From: Hemileia vastatrix
Taxonomy: Eukaryota; Basidiomycota; Pucciniomycetes; Pucciniales; Zaghouaniaceae
DNA length: 64,000 nt
Direction of reading: 5' to 3'
NCBI GenBank assembly: GCA_030280995.1
Contig: JASXTE010000012.1
Coordinates: forward strand, 10,960,501 to 11,024,500
Shown here: one piece after another, positions 56,801 to 64,000 of the stretch
Layout: every line of letters starts with the position of its first letter
Numbering within the stretch: position 1 is the first letter of the stretch
The notes under the pieces: model-generated
The model's database searches: none
What the model saw: only the letters and a program-made list of their open reading frames with translations
What the model was told of the DNA's origin: nothing
Translations under genes and position numbers: made by a program

Positions 56801-59260
56801 TCCAGTGGAAATGTTTATAAGAAATCCCTTTTGAGTTTAAGAAGATTTGCTGTATGCCTACTCTGAATTATAAAAGTGTCCAGCACAAGTTTGGCCAAAC
56901 TTGTGCTGGACACTTTTGGTTGCATGAAGTCATATGAGATAAATTCTCTCTATGGCAATAAAAATGATATTTCACTCAATTATTGAAGTAAAGAATGTTT
57001 AATATTGTAAAATTGTCCCCTTGAAGTCTGTCCAAACCTCAGGTCAAAATTTGTTTGCTATACATAAAAGTAAGTTTAGACCAAGTCTTGACCTAGGGGT
57101 CCCCAACTGTCCCAACACCACTTCTGGCTCTTGATAGTAAAAATTTTACTTGTATTTTTTATTTTGTATTTGATCCCATTTATTTTCATTTTACTTTTCT
57201 ATTACTCTTTTTAATTTTAAATATCAATTTATTTTTTTAAAAACTAAACATATTCATATTTTTTTAACTTTATATCATAATATTATTAAAGTTGTAACAT
57301 CACCAATTTTGCATTTGGCATGCAGGTTTTTGCTATACTAGAAACATTAATAATATATATGGTGACAAAAAATTACTTATAAGATAAATATGAATGATAA
57401 AAAAAAGTTAAAAACCCAATTAAAATGTGAAAAACAAAAAACTGATGTACTGAGAAACACTTCCACCCTAGCTACTCTCCATCATAAAAGTGTCCAGCAC
57501 AAGTTTGGCCAAACTTGTGCTGGACACTTTTGGTCAGGTGCAGTCAGATGAGATCAATTCTCTCTATGGAAATGAAAAAAAATTATTTGATAAGAAACTT
57601 CACTAGATGTAGTTTGATATAGCTGAATTATCCACCTAGATTTCATCCAAACCACAGGTACACAATTTTTTATCTTTAAAAAACAATCAATTTAGTACAA
57701 TTTATCCCTGATGGCTCTCATTTTCTTCAACATCTCTACTGGCCTTTGATATTAGCAATAATACTTGGAGTTTGTTTTTCATATTTGATCCCTTTAACTT
57801 AATTTTTTATTCCTCATATTGCTTTTGGATATCAATTAATAATTTTTAAAATAAATTATTTTAATATTTTTATACATTTTTTTAATAATATTATAAAAGA
57901 TGTAGCATCACTCAGTATGCATTTGGCACACAATTTTTTGCTATACTTATATAATTAATAATATAATTAAGACAAAAAATTAATCAAACAATATGTATGA
58001 GTGAGGCACAAAGATAAAATACCAGTAGACATGTTTGTAAGAAATACCAGATGAACTGAAGAAAAATTTTACCCCAGCCACTCTCCATCATAGAAGTGTC
58101 CAGCACAAGTTCGGCCGAACTTGTGCTGGACACTTTTGGTCATGTGAAGTCAGATGAGATCAATTCTCTGTATGGCAACAAAAAAATTTTTTTATCAAAT
58201 TTCACTAGAAGTAGTTTGGTTTAGCTGAATCATCCACCTGCTGTTCTGCCCAATATCAGGTGTATAATTTATTATCTTTAAAGAAAAGGTCACTTATTAC
58301 AATTAAGCCCTGATGGCTCCCATTTGCTTTAACACCTCTACTGGCTCTTGATAGCAGGAATTTTACCAGTATTTTTTTCATATTTGAACTCTTTGACTTT
58401 TATTTTACTCTTTTATTCCTCTTTTTACTTTTAAATTTCTATTTAATTTTTGTAAAACTAATCCTTTCCATATTTATGTACGTCTATTTTAAAAAATTAT
58501 TGAAGGTATAACTTCACATGGTCTGCATTTGGCACACAAGTTTTTGCTATACTAATAACATTAATAATATAATGGTGATAAAATATTAATCGGATGATAA
58601 ATATGAAAGATACAGACTGATCAAATACCAGTAGACATGTTTATGAGAAATACAAGATGAAGGAACTGAAGAAAATTTCCACCCAAGCTACTCTCCATCA
58701 TAAAAGTGTCGAGCACAAGTTCGGCCGAACTTGTGCTGGACACTTTTAGTCACATGCAGTCAGATGGGATCAATTCTCTATATGGCAACAAAAAAACATT
58801 TTTTTATTTAACTTCACTACAAGTAGTTTTGTTTAGCTGAATCATCCACCTGTTGTTCTTCCCAACCTCAGGTGTATAATTTTTTATCTTTAAAAAAAAG
58901 GTCACTTATTACAATTTAGCCCTGATGGCTCCCATTTGTTTCAACACTTCTACTGGCTCTTGAGAGCAAGAATTTTACTAGTATTTTGTTTTTCATAATT
59001 GATCTCTTTGAAATTAATTTTACCTTTTTATCCCTCATATTGCTTTTGTATATCAATTTATTTTTTGTAAAAGAAATCATTTTCATATTTTTTTACCTTT
59101 ATTTAATAATATTATAAAAGGTGTAACATCACTCGGTATGCGTTGGGCACACGAGTTTTTGCTATACTTATAATATTAATAACATAATGGTGACAAAAAT
59201 CAATCAAATGATAAATATGAGTGAGGCACAAAGGTCAAATACCAATTAATCAATAGTTCT
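53831..59260. repeat. Satellite array: nine units of about 609 bp with 46-bp palindromes
   Basis: Palindromes (IR-A) start at 53,831, 54,436, 55,043, 55,655, 56,264, 56,872, 57,486, 58,092 and 58,702; spacings are 605-614 bp. Each is 46 bp: half-site AAAAGTGTCCAGCACAAGTT, centre CGGCCG or TGGCCA, then the inverse half. Copies at 55,043, 56,872 and 57,486 are perfect. About 120 bp downstream is a second, decayed inverted repeat (IR-B) with a related design. The rest is AT-rich (TTATTTAATAATATTATAAA, then GGTGTAACATCACC). No coding sequence. The last unit is truncated near 59,260. Confidence 0.93.
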
Positions 59261-59788
59261 TTTTTAATATTATAAATTTATTGATTAAATAAAATGGTAA
59301 TAATGAATTATATATTTCATCCACAATTCCACTCTAATGATTCCCACTGCACAAAAAGGGTTCACTTGGTCCTTTCTTTACTGCTTGTGCATATATTTTA
59401 TTGCCCACAGTACTACAATTTTTTGTAGTGATTATCCCACATCTGTTTCAGGAATATTTTTAAACAATAAAAGTTTTTTTTACAAAAGACCTTATCATAT
59501 CCAATATCCCACAAAAAATACAACCTGTTTTTGTATTAAAGCCCATTAATTATTAAGAAATTGTTAAAATAATTAGATTAGACCCTGGCACAGCTAGATC
59601 CATACCAACCGACCTAAAGTCTTTTCAATATTGAAAACAATTAAATAAAATTATGATATCATACTAAAATATGGGCACCAACTATAATTCAGCACTTCTC
59701 ATTTGCTCTGCTAAAAAATGAGTGCATGTAGCATTTTTCTAACGTCGGACTGTTTTTCTTCCTTCCCTCACACCTTTAGTCCAGAATA
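59261..59788. other. Stretch between satellite and Harbinger element
   Basis: No recognised feature apart from an open stretch at 59,337-59,549 without a known domain. Confidence 0.4.
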
Positions 59789-59871
59789 GGGGGTATCAAT
59801 GTTCAGGGATCCGCAATTAGGGATCAGGAATTTTTTTTCCCGGGATCAGACATTATTAATTGTGGAAGATT

Positions 59872-59903
59872 CTTATCCACTAGCCCCAGGGCTAGTGGAT
59901 AAG
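59872..59903. repeat. Subterminal palindrome of the Harbinger family
   Basis: CTTATCCACTAGCCC and its inverse, nearly perfect over 32 bp. Also present in the copies at 14,559-14,589 and 1,919-1,945. A likely binding site for the transposition machinery, by analogy with subterminal repeats in class II elements. Confidence 0.7.
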
Positions 59904-60167
59904 AAATCCACGATAATGCATTATCCCGCCTCTTATACCCCAATTTCCATTCCTAATTCCTGATCCCAAACTCATCTCATCCATGATGGATTTGCAAGAA
60001 AGTCACATGACTCATAATTGCTGATGCCATCCTTAAGTCTTTCCTCACTCTATGCTACTTAATTTTGGTGGTGAACACTTAAGTTTTTTTTCTATCTACA
60101 CACCCCAACTGCACATTTGGCGGTGAATTCCCACTTCCCTCATCACATAACCCTTCCACCGGCAACA

Positions 60168-61427
60168 ATGAAACACCTCTCTACTAGGAAGCTACTTCAC
60201 TCAACAATGAATGCTATTACTTTTCTTTTAGTTCTTTACTATAAATCTGACTCTGATTTGGAAGATGCTTTAGCTTATATGTGTTTTCTTTCCAAAAAGC
60301 GTTACATCATCACCAGGGGGCCAAATATTTATCATGATCCCCAATATGATCTGGCCTCCATTCTCAACATTCCTCATTTAAACTTCACACAACTTTTTAG
60401 AACTTCTCCTGATTCTTTCTTCAAACTTTATCAACTCATCTCCGATCATCCTATCTTCCATAACAATTCTCATAACAAACAGCGTAATCCTGCCATCCAA
60501 CTTGCTGTTGCTCTATGTCGCTTTGGCTCAAATGGAAATGGTGCTGCCGTAAGACGTTTGGATAATCTCTTTAACATAGGATATGGTACCGTGATATTAT
60601 ACACCAAGCACTGTATGATTGCTATCCTTTTCCTCAAGTCTCAAACTCTTGCTTGGCCAACTCCAGAACAGCGACTTGAATCCTCTCAAGTAATGCAAGC
60701 TGAAGGTTTCCCTGGCTGTATAGGTTTTGTTGATGGCACAACCATCCCTTTGAGTCAAAATCCAGCTCATGATGGCAACCATTATTTTGATTGCAAAAAA
60801 AGGTTTCTTCAAAATCTTCTCCAAGTTCTCATCTTTCACAATCTAACTTTTTATCTTCTTTCTAGATACTCTATTGCCGTTCAACTTGTATGCGATGTCA
60901 ATAAAAAATTTATTGCTTTTCACAGTGGCTGCCCTGGATCATGTCATGACTCTTCCGTCTTCCAAAGAATGAGGATTTCTCAATCCCCTGAATCATACAT
61001 TGACAAATCTCAGTACCTCCTTGCAGACTCAGCATATGCAAGTGGAAAGTACATTATACCTGCTTTCCGTGGTGCAACTTCAGAAAATGACCCCAAAACT
61101 GCCTTTAATTATCACCTTGCACAATCAAGAGTACAAATTGAACATGCTATAGGTATTTTAAAGGGACGATTTTCTAGTCTTCGGGAGCTCAGAATCCAAT
61201 TTCAAAAAAAATTGGAGATCAAAACTGCAAATCATTGGATCTTGACTTGTGTAATACTCCACAATATTCTAGCTGATTTAAAGGATGAGTGGAATGATCT
61301 TTATGAAGAAGAGGATCCTGAACCACCACTGGAACTCCCCTCCCTTGATTCACAAATCATTCAATCAATCGGCATACGCCCCATTATAATGCCAATTACT
61401 CTCCAACATTTCTCTTCACCCTTTTAA
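60168..61427 (+). CDS. PIF/Harbinger transposase (DDE nuclease), two exons
   Basis: ATG at 60,168 begins MKHLSTRKLLHSTMNAITFL. Exon 1 is 60,168-60,802, the intron 60,803-60,865 (GTTTCTTC...TTTCTAG, 63 bp) and exon 2 60,866-61,427, giving 398 residues, normal for the family. The intron has no stop and a length divisible by three, so retention also leaves an open frame. The catalytic DDE is visible: GFVDGTTIPL, LLADSAYASGKY and IEHAIGILKGRF. HSGCPGSCHDSSVFQRM is the conserved block between the first and second Asp. The enzyme cuts element ends and inserts at 3-bp targets. No stop or frameshift was seen, unlike the relics at 1 kb and 7.4 kb, so it may be recently active. Confidence 0.9.
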   Translation: MKHLSTRKLLHSTMNAITFLLVLYYKSDSDLEDALAYMCFLSKKRYIITRGPNIYHDPQYDLASILNIPHLNFTQLFRTSPDSFFKLYQLISDHPIFHNNSHNKQRNPAIQLAVALCRFGSNGNGAAVRRLDNLFNIGYGTVILYTKHCMIAILFLKSQTLAWPTPEQRLESSQVMQAEGFPGCIGFVDGTTIPLSQNPAHDGNHYFDCKKRFLQNLLQVLIFHNLTFYLLSRYSIAVQLVCDVNKKFIAFHSGCPGSCHDSSVFQRMRISQSPESYIDKSQYLLADSAYASGKYIIPAFRGATSENDPKTAFNYHLAQSRVQIEHAIGILKGRFSSLRELRIQFQKKLEIKTANHWILTCVILHNILADLKDEWNDLYEEEDPEPPLELPSLDSQIIQSIGIRPIIMPITLQHFSSPF

Positions 61428-61769
61428 TTTTTAATTTTTATGTTTTCATACTTTCCAAATGTCCTCTTTGTGTACTTTAATCACTTGGTTTTGTATTTTG
61501 GTTTGTTGCATATTCATTTTTTTTTTTGAATTTATGGTGAATATCTTTTTTTTGGATGGCTCATTGGTTTTCTTTCACTTCCTCAACATGAAATCGCATA
61601 TTTTCTTATATCGCATATTTTGTCAGTGATTTTTTTTTCATTCATCACTCATATCCTTTTCATCCTCTCCTCAAACATCCCTCAAATATTTTGGTTGCAT
61701 TTATTTTCTCAACTCAACTCACCAGGTAGGTCATTTTTTTTCATTTTTCATGGTTTTTTATTTGCTAAT

Positions 61770-61775
61770 CATGAT

Positions 61776-61806
<31 letters not shown>

Positions 61807-61832
61807 TGCTTTTTTTTTGGTTTTTTTTGTAA
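61770..61832. repeat. T-rich microsatellite
   Basis: T8-T9 runs separated by GC or GG, four to five units. Confidence 0.7.
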
Positions 61833-61914
61833 GTGCTTCTTTTATTTTTGTTCTAGGGTAAACTAATTTTTGTTTTGCTTTTTTCTCTTTTTTCTCTCCT
61901 TCACCTCTCTTTAT

Positions 61915-62640
61915 CATCCTCAAGGCCCCCCTTTTTCCCTCTCTTTACCTGTCTCTGACCCCCTTTTTACCCCCTTTTTAGCTGCCTCAAATCCCCCTTC
62001 CCCCCCTCTTTAGGTCCCTCATCACCCCCCTTCCCCTCTTTTTAGGTGCTTCAATACACCCCCCTTCCCCTCTCTTTATGTCCCTCAAACCCACCCCTTC
62101 ACCTCTCTTTTGCCGCCTCAAACCCCCCCTTCACCTCTCTTTACCCACATCAAACCCCCCCCTTTCCCTCTCTTTAGGCGCCTCAAACACCCCCCCTTCC
62201 CCCCCTTCTACTCACTTTACCCCCCTACCCAATCGTTACATCCTCCTCTACCCCCCCCCCCCCCCCCCTGTTTTTTAACAAACGATTGTTACAGATTGTT
62301 CGTTAACAAGGAGGTGGGGGGGGGGGGGGGGTAGAGAAAGTGGTAAAGGTTTGGGAGGGGGTAAGGTGATTGGAAGGGGGGGTTTGAGGCGCCTAAGGAG
62401 AGGGGAATGGGGGGGGTTTGAGGCGCCTAAGGTGAGGGGAATGGGGGGGTTTGAGGCGCCTAAGGTGAGGGGAATGGGGGGGTTTGAGGCAGCTAAAGAG
62501 GGGGGAATGGGGGGGGTTTGAGGCAGCTAAAGAGGGGGGAAGGAGGGTGATGAGGGACCTAAAGAGGGGGGAAAGGGGGGTATTTCAGGGGGATTTTGAG
62601 GCAGGCAAGGAGAGAATTTGAGGGGGAAAAGGGGACATTT
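61915..62640. repeat. Large inverted pair of minisatellites with C18/G18 centre
   Basis: Left arm 61,915-62,275: C-rich units of 35-45 bp of the form CCCCTTCCCCTCTTTAGG plus YGCCTCAAAC. Right arm 62,310-62,640: the inverse (GTTTGAGGCGCCTAAGG plus a TGAGGGGAATGGGGGGG type segment), five to seven units. Between them, runs of about 18 C and 18 G flank a 40-bp spacer containing AACGATTGTTAC and GTTCGTTAACAA. One diverged unit can be seen in the relic (about 895-930), so the unit belongs to the Harbinger 3' flank and was expanded and inverted here. Confidence 0.85.
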
Positions 62641-62649
62641 ATGGGAGAT

Positions 62650-63253
62650 AAAGATGGGTTACCAACTTTCAAATAAAGATACTAACAAATTTTTGTTTGT
62701 AATTTTGATTATTTTTTTTATTTTTTTTGCAGTAATATAGAAAAAAAAAATTCTTTCTGATAAGGACTGTCCCTCTTATTTAAAAAACAAAAAAGGTTTA
62801 TAATTTTATTTTTAATTTTTCTATAATTAATTTTTGTGATTTTGATTTTATTTAAATTATTTTTTTATTTTTTATTTTGATTTTACTGATTTTTTTTTTT
62901 TTCATGATCTTGTGAGAAGGTTTTTAATAACCAATCTTCAGGTTCACTTTTAATTTTTTTTTTAATTTTTTTTTTGTGATTTAATTTTTACTGAAATTTT
63001 CTTTTTTGAATGAATTTAATTATTAATTTTTTTAATAGGATTTTGCTTTTATTGTGTTTTTTAAAATAAAACCTCAGGTTTTTTTTTTATAAATTTTTTT
63101 TTTGGAAAAATTTTTACTGATTTTTTGGTTTTTTTTTCAATTTTATTTTTAAAATAAAAAAACAGCTTTTTTTATTATTAGGTAGGAATTTTTTTAAAAA
63201 AAAATTTGAGTTAAAATTTTATTGACAATTAATTTTTTTTTCAGATCAAAAAA
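62650..63253. other. T-rich stretch upstream of the TET-like gene
   Basis: Long T runs and TTTTTATTTT wording; no gene or clear repeat. Confidence 0.5.
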
Positions 63254-64000
63254 ATGTCTTTTTCTTCTGATTCACCCCTTACTTCTCTCTTATCTTCATC
63301 TTTATCTTCTTTATCATCTTCATCTTTATCATCTCTATCATCTTCTTCGAAATCAACTTCCATACAATCATCTTCTAAATCATCAAAAAAATTAAAGATA
63401 ATCAGTCTCATCAGAAGAAAAGATATTTAAAAAAAAAGATTCTCTGCGAAAGTTATTTTTGTCATATCCCAAACATTTTTTTTTATAAAACTAAAGTAGA
63501 TAAAAAAATTCAATATCCGAAAAATTTCCCAGAAGATATCAAACATCTAACAGAATTTGGAGATGATCGAGTTGTTGCAGTTATCAGCAATGCTTTTAAG
63601 CCTCAATTCATTTTGGAAGTTCATTCATTCGATGGTGTAAAAGATGAAGCTTTTAATCAACTATCCGATCTTATCATAACTCTTTATCAAATGGCTTTGG
63701 TTCGGTTACCTATAAGGAATAAGAATTTGTTGGGTGGTATCATGATTGGTTTTGGTTGGAGACCTGGTTTTGTCAAAGGATATTCTCTTGGTATGTCTAA
63801 TAATTTTTGTTCCATTCTTAATATCATTTCACTTATTTCAATTATATAGGTATATATTCATTGCTCAATAATATCACTAAAGCACAAAAAGATGAAGATT
63901 TTCGCTTATGGGACACTCTACCTTCCTTTAATTCTTTTCTTGCTCTTCGACTCAAAAAGCTCTGTAATAAGGCATTTGAAAAAAATCATGAACTTGCAAC
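63254..64000 (+). CDS. TET/JBP-like oxygenase, N-terminal part (runs off the window)
   Basis: ATG at 63,254 opens a Ser-rich start (MSFSSDSPLTSLLSSSLSS). A one-base frame change within an A-run near 63,385-63,440 is needed to reach RYLKKKILCESYFCHIPNIF, DDRVVAVISNAFKPQFILEV, HSFDGVKDEAFNQLSDLI and LLGGIMIGFGWRPGFVKGYS. A 59-bp intron (63,791-63,849, GTATGT...TATAG) joins to IYSLLNN, LPSFNSFLALRLKKLCNKAF and EKNHEL. The GG-x-GxGWR and AFEKN pattern is typical of the region before the catalytic core in the TET/JBP-like proteins of rusts. The catalytic HxD lies beyond the window. The frame change may be real (pseudogene), a missed intron or a sequencing error in a homopolymer. Confidence 0.55.

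Larger units (their letters stand above)
59789..62650 (+). mobile_element. Harbinger-1: putatively autonomous PIF/Harbinger element
   Basis: The 5' terminus is GGGGGTATCAATGTTCAGGG at 59,789. A subterminal palindrome (59,872-59,903), one transposase gene and a 3' flank similar to the relic at 866-1,370 follow. The exact 3' terminus was not found; the flank runs into the inverted minisatellites. No Myb/SANT partner gene is present, whereas the relic near 2.07-3.7 kb pairs such a gene with the same terminus. Confidence 0.75.

Noticed and set aside
53831..59260. Satellite array as a CRISPR-like array
   Set aside because: Palindromic repeats recur regularly, but the spacing is about 609 bp and the spacers are themselves repeats of each other. 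The genome is eukaryotic by its introns and retroelements.
59337..59549. 70-codon open frame between satellite and Harbinger element
   Set aside because: Short, Cys/Phe-rich by composition, no family resemblance; chance open frame in AT-rich DNA.
62078..62334. Pro/Leu-rich plus-strand frames in the C-rich minisatellite
   Set aside because: Produced by the repeat unit itself; no start context or domain.

Overview
The window looks like transposon-dense, AT-rich chromosomal DNA of a basidiomycete, most probably a rust fungus (Pucciniales; Austropuccinia or Puccinia-like). That assignment is inference. It rests on one host-type gene cut into 16 small exons by short GT-AG introns, and on the mix of repeat families: chromodomain Gypsy and Copia LTR elements, PIF/Harbinger, Myb/SANT-like genes and TET/JBP-like oxygenases, which are expanded together in rust genomes. 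No rRNA, tRNA or CRISPR was recognised.

Layout. 1-9 kb: a partial LTR, an internally deleted Harbinger relic, a broken Myb/SANT-like gene next to a Harbinger-type terminus, a Harbinger MITE, two small tandem arrays (one built of hairpins) and a broken TET/JBP-like oxygenase gene. 7.4-14.7 kb: a decayed Harbinger copy split by a chromodomain Gypsy element (8,983-14,531, minus strand) with a 5-bp target duplication GGTGG. 14.7-17.5 kb: AT-rich DNA with three small inverted-repeat elements and a LINE tail. 20.6-24.0 kb: the only convincing host gene, a secreted GH5 mannanase-like protein, flanked by a Harbinger MITE upstream and a CACTA-like MITE downstream. 24.5-25 kb: a LINE reverse-transcriptase scrap.

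26-52 kb reads as one deep nest. A Copia element (26.3-29.3 kb, RNase H tail and LTR at 51.4-52.1 kb) appears split by a Gypsy element (LTRs 29,713-30,458 and 49,213-49,960, minus strand). That Gypsy is split by LTR element B (30,745-42,598, minus strand; gag but no visible pol). Element B's 3' LTR is split by a younger Copia (30,880-36,225, plus strand). Both the Gypsy and element B carry an antisense (plus-strand) reading frame next to the 3' LTR. A shared antisense accessory gene is the most unusual coding architecture here.

52.4-59.3 kb is a satellite array: nine units of about 609 bp, each with a 46-bp, often perfect palindrome, preceded by older units of about 230 bp. 59.8-62.6 kb holds an apparently intact Harbinger nuclease gene whose 3' side carries a large inverted pair of C-rich and G-rich minisatellites. 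The window ends inside the N-terminal part of a TET/JBP-like oxygenase gene (63,254 onward).

A theme across the window is CpG decay. Retroelement relics are nearly CpG-free, LTR pairs differ at CpG/TpG/CpA sites, and many stops are TGA where CGA is expected. This fits cytosine methylation of repeats, and makes TET/JBP-like genes at both ends of the window notable.
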